A DNA stretch of 40,694 nt from Deltaproteobacteria bacterium (GTDB taxonomy: Bacteria; Myxococcota_A; Polyangia; Polyangiales; Polyangiaceae), in contig QJWJ01000378.1 of the NCBI GenBank assembly GCA_003235365.1, forward strand, positions 1 to 40,694, in the 5' to 3' direction. Every line of letters begins with the position of its first letter. Positions within the stretch are counted from its first letter, which is position 1. The notes below the pieces were generated by a model. It saw only the letters and a program-made list of their open reading frames with translations, ran no database searches and was not told the DNA's origin. Below, one piece after another: positions 24,601 to 31,680 of this stretch. The position numbers and the translations under genes were made by a program.

Positions 24601-25666
24601 TCAGGTCCCGGGCCCGCGCTGGATTGCCTCGTTTGGAAGCCAGGGTTCCTAGATTCAGCAGATTGATGGCCACGCCGTGCTGATCCCCTGCTTGCTCGTC
24701 GTGTCGCAGGGCGCGTTCGTAGAGCGGGCGTGCCCGGGCGAAGTCACCCAGTTCCGAGTAGAACTGAGCGAGGGCGTTCGAGCACAAAGCCGCATCTGAG
24801 TGGTTGGCGGTTGGCGGCGCTTCGTAAATGGCGAGGGCGCGCTGGTAGATTGAAATGCCGCCCTGGGTGTCGTTACGCGCCGCTGCGTTGAGTCCCAGGC
24901 GGGTCAGCATCGCGGCCGCTTGTACGCTGCCCTTGCCGTGTGTGGTTTCGACATTGGCCAGCGCCCGCTCGAGGTACCGGCGTTGTCTGTCGAAGTCTTG
25001 CCGCAACTCACTCAAGGTCGCGAGCTGGACCAGCACCTGGCTCGCCTCGTCGCTGGCTGGGCCGTTGGCCTTGCTTCGGATGGCCAGATCCTTGAGATAC
25101 AACGGCTCTGCGGCCGCGTACTGCTTACGTTGGAAGTAATAGCTCTCGAGCGTGTTGAGTGCGGGCTCGAGCTTTGGGCTGTCGGGGCCATAGACCTTCT
25201 CGTGGATCGCCAGCACGCGCTGGTAAGCAGCTAGCGCGCCTTTCGAGTCGCCCGTCTTGTCAGCGACGACTCCGATGTTGAGCACAGCCCTGGCCACGCG
25301 CAAGTCGTCCGGACCATACAGCCGTTGGTAAATGTCTAGGGCGCGCCGAAACACCGGGCCCGCCTGACGGTAGTCCTCTTTCATGCGATAAGCCGCGCCG
25401 AGCAGCAGCAACGCCGTCGCGTAGTCCTGGTGCTTGGTACCGACTGCCCTTTCGCTCGCGTCGACGAGGCGTTTCCCCACGGGGATTGCCTCGCCGTAGC
25501 GCTTCTGTTCGATGAGTCGACCAAACTCCATAGTGAGCTGACCGACCTCGTTTTGTGCGCTGGGTGAACTCGCACGCTGGGTTTCGGCACTCGCGAGCGG
25601 CAGTTCGAGGCACATGGCGAGCAAGGCCGCCAATGCGGAGAAGCGGGCACGGCGGAGGAGCTTCAT
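21605..25666 (-). CDS. Exported TPR-CHAT protein (caspase-like peptidase domain)
   Basis: A 1353-residue protein. Residues 1-27 are a Sec signal peptide ending ASA. From about 40 to 850 there are some 16-18 TPR/kinesin-light-chain-like repeats (units such as HPLVSLALNNLGALYQAKGGYGKAIEYFERSL, about 42 residues each). Residues about 1010-1350 are a CHAT domain of the caspase/separase clan, with the catalytic histidine in LHLATHGFF (H1186) and cysteine in LSACDTGLG (C1261), both intact. CHAT proteases cut after specific residues and are typically controlled by binding to the TPR scaffold. The signal peptide points to a periplasmic or outer location, unlike the cytoplasmic CRISPR-linked TPR-CHAT. 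Start: the ATG at 25666 has GAGAATGAG upstream. No partner gene is obvious beside it. Confidence 0.88.
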   Translation of the reverse strand: MKLLRRARFSALAALLAMCLELPLASAETQRASSPSAQNEVGQLTMEFGRLIEQKRYGEAIPVGKRLVDASERAVGTKHQDYATALLLLGAAYRMKEDYRQAGPVFRRALDIYQRLYGPDDLRVARAVLNIGVVADKTGDSKGALAAYQRVLAIHEKVYGPDSPKLEPALNTLESYYFQRKQYAAAEPLYLKDLAIRSKANGPASDEASQVLVQLATLSELRQDFDRQRRYLERALANVETTHGKGSVQAAAMLTRLGLNAAARNDTQGGISIYQRALAIYEAPPTANHSDAALCSNALAQFYSELGDFARARPLYERALRHDEQAGDQHGVAINLLNLGTLASKRGNPARARDLIQRALSQFETLDGPESADVGRALDGLASTYFEEGDYARAQALYERALRIAEKGKDQLELVRALNALARAQSARAEYTRAEAGFQRARHILETSGMLDTKDGAMVLGNLAANYQDQGNYAAARPLYERALQISEKAHAPGDPARAHAWNNRGDLSKEMGKYEAAEADYRRALDIWTRAFGQEHPLVSLALNNLGALYQAKGGYGKAIEYFERSLEIVRKTRPAGHPDIATTWNNLANVYEDQGEWERAGTLQEQALASFEKALPKDHPLLGLALNNLGAHYVRHGDAKRGAPLLGRALSIAKAHEDRRAAARTQLNLAHMYDAANDLGHAEPLWREALASLEAELGKDHPNLGPALLGLGSVLVTRGRTADAERVVRRALKIAERAEGAGGPNVARCRGSLAFILGEQHRYEEAQELYAQTERMLRDNFGDAHADLAQILVGRALLHWEAGNRAQAVAAMNDGLQVRERGLSKLLASGSEEQRRLLLETSSGDLHWAVSLYAQGFPGDAGARQQALLAVLQRKGRVLDAMTDTTRTMRQHLDSQAQQLFEGLRTIRSQIANRSMAMPTAGPGSEAALRVLRGLERDAEQTEAALSKRSSLFAFAAKPVSVQRIARAIPAGAALIEIVGYLPFDPRASGMKGWGARRYAAFVLRGDGNTAYVDLGDSQSLDALATDFKRQLADPHSDPKALAKALDQRLLQPLRPHLSGARQLVFAPDGALSVIPFGALRSPQDHYLIEDVVVSYVSTGRELLRPAGVKARNAALVVASPDFGPLPTAGKRGSMTFPPLLGTQQEGRAVAATLPGARLLAGAAATTHAIESQQSPRLLHLATHGFFLDDSPSPPPSARGVFLTQREVLAPQPQNPLLRSGLALAGANLRHPNDDGLLSALEASSLDLWGTQLVVLSACDTGLGIVKNGEGVYGLRRAFTLAGAESLVMSLWSVQDAATRDLMIRFYQHLAKGEGRAEALRRTQLEMLKKDDLSHPFYWASFVQYGKSSPL

Positions 25667-25840
25667 TGGCTCATTCTCGCCGAGTCGGCACGAAACGCGA
25701 GTGGATTCCTCTCCGCGTCGTGAACGGTTTTGCTGCCGAGTCCGTATCAGGGACCTGAAGTTCCTCGAACAGATGAAGCAGAAGGTTCAGCTGCGCGCCG
25801 TGATGTTTCGAGCTTCCGCTCGGGCACCAAGACGTCGCGC

Positions 25841-27454
25841 CTACAGCGAAGCCGTCCCGAACGTACAGGTGTTGGTGCAAGCGTCGTCATCGACGCTGTT
25901 GCCATCGTCGCACTCTTCGCCGGGCTGGGCGAAGCCGTCGCCGCAGACCGCGGTTTTGCAGACGCTGGTGCACGAATCGTCGTTGGCGAGGTTGCCGTCG
26001 TCGCATTCCTCTGGGTCTTCGATGACGCCGTTGCCGCACGTGGCGCTGCCCTGGCCGGTGTCGTCGCCGTTGACTCGGCAAGCGTTGCTGCAACCGTCGT
26101 CGTCGACCGTGTTGCCGTCGTCGCAGGTCTCACCGTTGACGGGTTGGACGATACCATCGCCGCAGCTGGCCCCGGTGCAGTTGGCCCGGCAAGAATCGGT
26201 CTCGATCGTGTTGCCGTCGTCGCAGGTCTCGTTGTTGGAGATCTGGACGAAGCCGTCGCCGCAGGTGGCTAGACGGCACAGGTTCGTGCACGGGTCGGTG
26301 TTTATTGCGTTTCCGTCATCGCACTCTTCATCCCCCTGGACGACGCCGTCGCCGCATTTGGGCGCCACACAGCCGTTGCTGCAGCCATCGTCGTCGATCG
26401 TGTTTCCGTCGTCGCACTCTTCTCCCCGTTGAACGAAGCCGTCGCCACACTCGCCCGGCGAGTGGCACGTATTGCCGCAGAAGTCGTCGTTGACCGTATT
26501 GCCGTCGTCGCAGGTCTCTGCGTTCGAGCGTTGCAGGATGCCATCTCCGCAGACCGGGCTCGTGCAGGCGTTGGTGCAATCATCGTTGTTGACGTCGTTG
26601 CCGTCGTCGCACTCCTCCGCGAGGTCTTGGACGATGCCATCTCCGCAGACGGCGAGTTTGCAGGCGTTGGTACAATCGTCGCCATCTTCGGCGTTGCCGT
26701 CATCGCACTCTTCGCCGTTGCCGGGTTGCGTATATCCGTCGCCGCAAGTCGCAAGGGTGCACTGGGTGGTACACCCGTCGCTGTTGTCCGAATTACCGTC
26801 GTCGCACTCGACGCCGGGCGCGACGATCCCGCTGCCGCAGGAAATGAAGGCACAGAAGTTGGAACACTCGTCGTCGTTGATGTCGTTGCCGTCGTCACAG
26901 GTTTCACCGGGTTGAACGTAGCCGTCACCGCACACGGCATTTTCACACACGTTCGTGCACGTGTCGGTGCTGTCCATGTTGCCGTCGTCGCATTCCTCGC
27001 CCCGCTGGCGGATCCCGTCGCCGCAAACCGGGACCGTACAACGATTGGTGCAATCGTCGGCGTTGTTCGTATTGCCGTCATCGCACTCTTCGTCGCCTTC
27101 GATGCGTCCGTTACCGCAGACGGAAGGCCCGCCTGGCCCGGCGTCGTTTGCGCCCACGGGGTTGGAGCTGGGACCTGGGATCAGTGTGCCCAGCGGAGAG
27201 CCTTCTGTGCTGTTGACTTCGTTGGACTGTCCGGGCTCGGGCGACGTTTGGCTCGAACTGCCGGGCTGTTGTGACGGCCCGTCGCCGTTCGCCGATTCGC
27301 GGCCTGGAGCCCCATTGCCAGTTTCTTTGCCTTGGGCACCTTTGGCCCGCTGCTCTGATCGCGCATCATCCCCATCCGTCGCACTTCCACCGCAACCGGT
27401 GCTGGCCAGTGCGCCCAGCATCAGCAGCGCAGCAACATCCCGCCGTCGTAGCAT
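25841..27454 (-). CDS. DUF4215 (Myxococcus cysteine-rich) repeat lipoprotein
   Basis: A 537-residue lipoprotein: MLRRRDVAALLMLGALASTGC with the lipid cysteine at 21, a Gly/Ser/Pro/Gln linker to about 110, then thirteen DUF4215 units of about 31-33 residues. Each unit follows CGDG..Q.GEECDDGN...DDDCTN.C, where the Asp/Asn-rich loop CDDGN resembles Ca-binding and cysteines pair within the repeat. Proteins of this type are abundant in myxobacteria and are thought to be surface or matrix scaffolds; no enzymatic domain is present. The ATG at 27452-27454 matches the signal. It is on the same strand as the TPR-CHAT gene, with a 174-bp gap. Unit number is likely variable because neighbouring units share long DNA identity. 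Confidence 0.85.
   Translation of the reverse strand: MLRRRDVAALLMLGALASTGCGGSATDGDDARSEQRAKGAQGKETGNGAPGRESANGDGPSQQPGSSSQTSPEPGQSNEVNSTEGSPLGTLIPGPSSNPVGANDAGPGGPSVCGNGRIEGDEECDDGNTNNADDCTNRCTVPVCGDGIRQRGEECDDGNMDSTDTCTNVCENAVCGDGYVQPGETCDDGNDINDDECSNFCAFISCGSGIVAPGVECDDGNSDNSDGCTTQCTLATCGDGYTQPGNGEECDDGNAEDGDDCTNACKLAVCGDGIVQDLAEECDDGNDVNNDDCTNACTSPVCGDGILQRSNAETCDDGNTVNDDFCGNTCHSPGECGDGFVQRGEECDDGNTIDDDGCSNGCVAPKCGDGVVQGDEECDDGNAINTDPCTNLCRLATCGDGFVQISNNETCDDGNTIETDSCRANCTGASCGDGIVQPVNGETCDDGNTVDDDGCSNACRVNGDDTGQGSATCGNGVIEDPEECDDGNLANDDSCTSVCKTAVCGDGFAQPGEECDDGNSVDDDACTNTCTFGTASL
25850..27118 (-). repeat. Thirteen DUF4215 coding repeats
   Basis: About 93-102 bp each, with the conserved tgtgatgatggcaa-like core (CDDGN). 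The periodic DNA can look like a repeat array at nucleotide level, but the reading frame is kept throughout and the units are coding. Confidence 0.85.
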
Positions 27455-28050
27455 GCGTCAAACCCTCGGTCGTGGGGTGACAGGAGCCACCCAAAGTAAG
27501 CAATAGCGCCCAGGCTAGCTCATCGGTGTTCAGCTGCAACGTGTGAGCGCGGTGGGACACAACAGTGCCTCGGCAGGGAGATTCCGACCGGTTCGGAGTT
27601 GCCCACCCCAGCGGGTGTGAGGGGTGGGCAACTAGCTCCCGCAACCGGCGGGTTTCATGGGCAAAGCGAAGTTGAAGAGGGCGGCGCTCCGCTTGATCGT
27701 GGGGCTCCCCCTCGGTCGGCTGGGATTGCCGTTCACTCGTCGCGTTCCGCGCTTCGGCGCGCGAAGAGCTCGGCGACCGTGGTGTGGCGCTCCCTCGGCG
27801 CGCCGGTCATCGAGCAACGGCGCGGCGTCGCGGCACTACTCGGATCAACTGTAAAGCAAACTTTTGTTACCGGTGCCCGCGGTCACGGGTCTTCCGTAGC
27901 AACGAGGCGTTGGTCATTCCCAGCTTGGGAGAATCTTGGCCGTCGCGGCGTGGGCCGGCGCAGAAAAGTCCCGCGGGTCTTCAGCGTTGCTAGTAATGTG
28001 CCTCCGCCGCGCATGAGCTCGGCAGATCCCTTTCGTCAGGAGACAAGAGC
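27455..28050. other. Divergent intergenic region, about 600 bp, with a long hairpin
   Basis: It lies between the DUF4215 lipoprotein (minus) and the cytochrome gene (plus). A perfect 13-bp inverted repeat with an 11-base loop (agttgcccacccc at 27597-27609, ggggtgggcaact at 27621-27633) is the main feature. It lacks a T-tract and is not at a gene end, so it may be a regulatory or RNA-level structure. An AGGAG at 28038-28042 serves the next gene. Short open frames here lack domain or coding signs. Confidence 0.45.
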
Positions 28051-29514
28051 ATGGTGTTGATTACAGGGGTTGGATCGCGGATTGGGTTTCCGCGCGCGAG
28101 CACGCGTAGTGCGCTTTCGGCCGTTTCGTTGCTCGCGCTCGGTGCGTGCAGCGGGCCCGCCGCCGATGAACTGGATACGGGTTCAGTCACCCAGGCGGTT
28201 TCGTGCAAAAAAGCTGCTGCCGTGGGCGAGGAGTTGTTCGAGACTGCATTCCCGGGCACGAACGGGCGGTCGTGCGCGACCTGCCACGTCCTTGCGGATC
28301 ACGCCGTGCTGAAACCGGCCCGCGTGGCCGACCTCCTCGCAACGAACCCGACCGATCCGTTGTTCAACGCGCTCGACGCGGACGATCCGACTGCCGCCGA
28401 GCTGACGTACGAACACCTGAAGAAGGGTCTCGTACGGGTCGTGCTGGACTTGCCCGACAACATGGACACCCTCGACCCCTTGACTGGGGAGGTCAATACG
28501 CCGCCGGATCGCAAGATCGCAGTCTGGCGCGGCGTGCCGACGATCGAGAACACCGCCATCACCGCGCCCTATCAGTTCGACGGTCGCGAGGCGACGTTGC
28601 AGGAGCAGGCTCAGGGCGCGGTCATTGCCCACAGCGAAGGTGGCACGGTGGCGCAGGCCGATCTGGACGCGATTGCCGCATTCCAGATGGCAGAGTTCAG
28701 CTCGAACCGCGCCAAATACGTCGCGAAGAAGCTCAAGAAAGGCGTGCCGGTCGAGAACATCCCTCGCCCGGAGCTCAGGATGGATGAGCTCACCCCCGCG
28801 CAGCAACGTGGGTTGGACATCTACAACGCATCCTGCGAGCCCTGTCACGGTGGGGCGACGACCAATCTGATCGTCGACCGCGAGGTTCACGACTTCGCCC
28901 TCCCTGAGCTCAAGCCCGACGGAAGTGGGAACGTGCTGTTCGACACCTCGGTCACGCCGCCGACACCGGTCCTAGCGGATCGTCCGAACGATGAGTTCTT
29001 GAACCTCGGGATCGCGAACCTCACCGCCTTTGGGCAGATCGGCTTTCCGGGGATCTTCACCAGCGACGTCGAGATGCCGCAGTACCGCTTCCGGTTCTAC
29101 ACCGACGCGACGCGGACGGTTCCGACCGCCGATCTGCCGCCCATCCCGGAATTCGACCCGGTCACCTTCCAGCCGCTGCTCGACGAGAACGGCGCGCCGA
29201 TCGTCGGTCCGAACTTCACACCGCAGTTCTTCTCCACCGACCCGGGGCGCGCTGCCATCACCGGGGACCCACACGACTTCGAGGCGTTCGACATGCCTCC
29301 GCTGCGGGGCATTGCCAACACCGCTCCGTACTTCCACGACAACGCTGCCGAGACGTTGGTGGACCTCGTCAACATCTACAGCCGGTTCATCATCCAGTTC
29401 TTCCCGATGCTGAACCGCCCGCTGGTGAACCCGCCCGAGGAGGGCAGCGTCTTCCCCGAGTCGTTCACGCCCGAGGAGAAGGCCGACCTGATCGCGTTCT
29501 TGGAGATCCTCTGA
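28051..29514 (+). CDS. Di-heme cytochrome c lipoprotein (cytochrome c peroxidase/MauG-like)
   Basis: A 487-residue exported protein with a lipobox LLALGAC (lipid cysteine near 33). Two c-type heme sites are present: CATCH at 75-79 and CEPCH at 262-266. The arrangement of two CxxCH sites, with conserved PPLRGIANTAPYFHDN and ADLIAFLEIL at the end, matches the cytochrome c peroxidase/MauG and related di-heme families, where PPLR...PYFHDG is the C-terminal heme-domain signature. Expected activity: periplasmic peroxidase or oxidase using two hemes. The ATG at 28051 has AGGAG at 28038-28042, 8 bases upstream, so the start is firm. No neighbour points to a specific substrate. Confidence 0.85.
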   Translation: MVLITGVGSRIGFPRASTRSALSAVSLLALGACSGPAADELDTGSVTQAVSCKKAAAVGEELFETAFPGTNGRSCATCHVLADHAVLKPARVADLLATNPTDPLFNALDADDPTAAELTYEHLKKGLVRVVLDLPDNMDTLDPLTGEVNTPPDRKIAVWRGVPTIENTAITAPYQFDGREATLQEQAQGAVIAHSEGGTVAQADLDAIAAFQMAEFSSNRAKYVAKKLKKGVPVENIPRPELRMDELTPAQQRGLDIYNASCEPCHGGATTNLIVDREVHDFALPELKPDGSGNVLFDTSVTPPTPVLADRPNDEFLNLGIANLTAFGQIGFPGIFTSDVEMPQYRFRFYTDATRTVPTADLPPIPEFDPVTFQPLLDENGAPIVGPNFTPQFFSTDPGRAAITGDPHDFEAFDMPPLRGIANTAPYFHDNAAETLVDLVNIYSRFIIQFFPMLNRPLVNPPEEGSVFPESFTPEEKADLIAFLEIL

Positions 29515-29542
29515 TCGGGATTCCTGTCCACGGTTGACGAGA

Positions 29543-29574
29543 TGGGCCAACCATCGCAAGTGGTGGTTGGCCCA
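29543..29574 (+). terminator. 11-bp stem hairpin after the di-heme cytochrome gene
   Basis: tgggccaacca (29543-29553) and tggttggccca (29564-29574) form a perfect stem with a 10-base loop, 28 bp after the stop, in the convergent gap before the deaminase gene. There is no T-run, so termination would be factor-assisted or bidirectional. Confidence 0.6.
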
Positions 29575-29633
29575 CGCTTCGCGGCGCTTGCAGCTGATGG
29601 GGCCCGTGCTTCAGGCCCCGCGTACCGCCGAGA

Positions 29634-31130
29634 CTACATGCTGCCGTGGATGACGTAGGGCTGCTTGTTCCCCAGTGGATCGAAGCCGAGGACGCGGTGT
29701 CTCAGCATGGCGATGTTGGACGCGTACGGTACCAGCTGCCGGTCCCTGGCTAGGTCCTTGGCGAGGTCGACCGGGAGCTTGCGATTTCCGTCCCACGCTT
29801 GCTGCACCCAATCGAAGTACTGCTCGGAATGCAGCAGCTTGACCGGAAGGTGGGACTTCTGCTTCACGAGCGCCTCGCAGTCTCGCTGTAGCTCCGGGAG
29901 GTCGTCTAGCGTGTCCTTCCACTTCGAGTACGTCAGCTGTCCCAGCACGCGAACGAAGCAGGCGGAATACAACCCCTCCAAGCGGAGACCCCTCAGGACT
30001 TCAGGCAGGAAGACTTCGGTGGCCCGATGCTCGTGTGGGTAGCGTGCTTCTGCGATGTTCACTTCTAGTGGGGTTTTGGGAAGACCCGGATCGTCGACGA
30101 ACCAGACCACTTCAGCCCCAGGGAAGACCTCCGCGATCCACGAGGCGCACATGGCACACGAGTGCCAGGGAGACAAGAAGGTGTAACCCTTGTAGGACTT
30201 CCGCACGTCGCCCCCCTTCAACCAAGCCAGACATAGCGCGGTTTCTGCGTGCAGACTCTTGTTCACGGCATTGGTGTTGAAGCCCCAGGCCCGAGGAGTG
30301 TGGTGTTCGTCGAGCAGCAACGCCGATACGTTCAGCCCGGTGAGCCCGCCTTCACTGGGCGCTTCTGGCTCGCTGGTGTCAAAGTCCATGGCTCGCCAGG
30401 TGGGGAGTTGGATCGACCACGCGAACACGGCGTAGAGAGTTCTCAGAACCCAACGTTCCGCATCAGACTGCGGATTCACGTGACGACTGAATTGGTGTGC
30501 CAGCTCGCTAGACTTCTTCCCAAGGAGTCTACCGAGGTCAGTGGTGAACTCCTCATCATAGTACTGCGCCAGTCGAAAGGGCTTCGCGTTGTCACACATG
30601 AAGCGATCGAACCACGGGAACGCGTACAGATCGTTGGCCCCGTATGAGGCAGTCTGGGGCTGCGGCGCTTGCGGTTCACTTTTGAGGTTCAGGTCAGTAA
30701 GCTCGGCGGGCTCGGTCAACGGCACCTCCCCAGTCACCTTAGAACCTCGAGAGATCTTCCAAACGACTGCCGTCGCATTCAGCTCATCGGGTAGGTAGAT
30801 GAGGAACTTGACCTTGTTGCGATAGCACATACCGAAATCGCAAACGTGCGGTCGGTAGTTGGTAATCGCTACCAGGTCAGCTTTGGGCAGCACTCGAACG
30901 TCGTCGACGTGGCTGTACTGAAGCAGGAGAGCGCTGAGGGTGGGTAGGTCTGCCGGCTCCGCGTAGGGCGAACGGTATCGTGTCTCGTCCTGAGTCGCGT
31001 CGCCTGCAACGATCGGAACAGCGTACACGTCGTCAGTGGGTTCCGACGCTCCGACCCGCACAGCGATGACCGCCCGATTCGGGCCGTTAATGGCCTCGAG
31101 GCACGTTGCAATCCAGTTGGGAGGGGGCAT
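29634..31130 (-). CDS. Deaminase-fold protein, Bd3614-like nucleic acid deaminase family
   Basis: A 498-residue soluble protein. A zinc-deaminase active site is clear in the C-terminal half: H294-A-E296 (Zn ligand and proton shuttle) in KSLHAETALCLAWL, and about 30 residues later SPWHSCAMC with C325 and C328 as the other zinc ligands. The PW..CAMC variant of the usual PCxxC is what I recall of the Bd3614-like branch described in Bdellovibrio and myxobacteria; that assignment is from memory. The N-terminal ~230 residues (CDFGMCYRN.VKFL.YL, a strand-rich fold) would be the partner domain of that family. The start has AAGGAAG 6-12 bases upstream. Predicted activity: deamination of a nucleobase in nucleic acid or nucleotide. 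No neighbouring gene suggests the substrate; a defence or RNA-editing role is open. Confidence 0.65.
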   Translation of the reverse strand: MPPPNWIATCLEAINGPNRAVIAVRVGASEPTDDVYAVPIVAGDATQDETRYRSPYAEPADLPTLSALLLQYSHVDDVRVLPKADLVAITNYRPHVCDFGMCYRNKVKFLIYLPDELNATAVVWKISRGSKVTGEVPLTEPAELTDLNLKSEPQAPQPQTASYGANDLYAFPWFDRFMCDNAKPFRLAQYYDEEFTTDLGRLLGKKSSELAHQFSRHVNPQSDAERWVLRTLYAVFAWSIQLPTWRAMDFDTSEPEAPSEGGLTGLNVSALLLDEHHTPRAWGFNTNAVNKSLHAETALCLAWLKGGDVRKSYKGYTFLSPWHSCAMCASWIAEVFPGAEVVWFVDDPGLPKTPLEVNIAEARYPHEHRATEVFLPEVLRGLRLEGLYSACFVRVLGQLTYSKWKDTLDDLPELQRDCEALVKQKSHLPVKLLHSEQYFDWVQQAWDGNRKLPVDLAKDLARDRQLVPYASNIAMLRHRVLGFDPLGNKQPYVIHGSM

Positions 31131-31340
31131 GTCTTCCTTACTTGTCGAGGGTTCAGGGCCGCTTCACTAGTGCCTTTGCAGCTTGAATCAGGCGGGGGAC
31201 GGCGCCGGGACCTCGTCGCTCGACTCGAGAGCACAGAGATACTCTTTGCATGAGTGGTGAACGCGCCCCCGCTGTGGTCACTCAGTCAGTGTACACGGGG
31301 GGCAGCGCGCATATCAACGTGCCTCGAAAGCAGGAGTTGC

Positions 31341-31402
31341 GAGGGCGCTCCGAGGGATTCGACCCCCCGACCTGCGGATTCGAAGTCCGACGCTCCCCCT
31401 AA
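31341..31402 (-). pseudogene. Truncated tRNA-Arg(TCG): 3' part only
   Basis: Read on the minus strand, this stretch gives an anticodon arm cgga-cttcgaa-tccg (anticodon TCG, Arg CGA codons), a variable region aggtc, a T-arm ggggg-gtcgaat-ccctc and an acceptor 3' strand ggagcgc. The D-arm and the 5' acceptor strand (expected gcgctcc) are missing; instead the sequence runs into an inverted repeat. The T-loop also has G instead of the first T. It is best read as the 3' end of a tRNA gene left by integration or rearrangement, not a working tRNA. Confidence 0.55.
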
Positions 31403-31406
31403 ATGA

Positions 31407-31427
31407 GAGTTCGCGATTCGCGAACTC
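31407..31427. repeat. Perfect palindromic hairpin beside the tRNA fragment
   Basis: gagttcgcg-att-cgcgaactc forms a 9-bp perfect stem with a 3-base loop, and it extends outwards (aatgag..catt) with a 2-base bulge. It abuts the point where tRNA similarity stops, as an element end or recombination site could. Confidence 0.6.
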
Positions 31428-31460
31428 ATTCGATGTAACAGAGAATGGAATCCAGAAAAC

Positions 31461-31482
31461 GACCGCAACGGAGGCGGTTTTT
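31461..31482 (+). terminator. Stem-loop with T-tract, probably bidirectional
   Basis: accgc (31462-31466) pairs with gcggt (31474-31478), followed by ttttt on the + strand; on the minus strand the same stem is followed by cgtttt. It lies about 200 bp after the GT39-like gene on the minus strand and may end that transcript. The rest of the gap 31131-31680 holds only the tRNA fragment and the palindrome. Confidence 0.5.
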
Positions 31483-31680
31483 CGGACCATCACCCAACGG
31501 GGGCTCGAAAAAGTGACCGACAATCGTGCCCGCCCATGTAAGTGCAGACGGTAGGTGTGGTTGTGGGCGTGGGTATGCCCCATCCGGGCGGTGGCCTGGG
31601 GAGGCCAGCTTGGAGTGGACCCGGACTCCATCCGCGGCCCGTTTCGCCCCTGGCCGTCTTGTGCGTCAAGGACGCCTCGG

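Noticed and set aside
21605..25666. TPR-CHAT as a CRISPR-associated (craspase-type) protease
   Set aside because: No Cas7-11-type or other cas gene and no CRISPR array is in the window, and the protein has a signal peptide.
25850..27118. Possible CRISPR-like array of regularly spaced repeats
   Set aside because: Units keep one reading frame, encode DUF4215 repeats and vary in a codon-like way. There are no identical repeats with unrelated spacers. The same applies to 13044-14453 and 20841-20966.
31341..31402. A complete functional tRNA-Arg
   Set aside because: The D-arm and the 5' acceptor strand are absent within 75 bases upstream, so it is only a 3' fragment.
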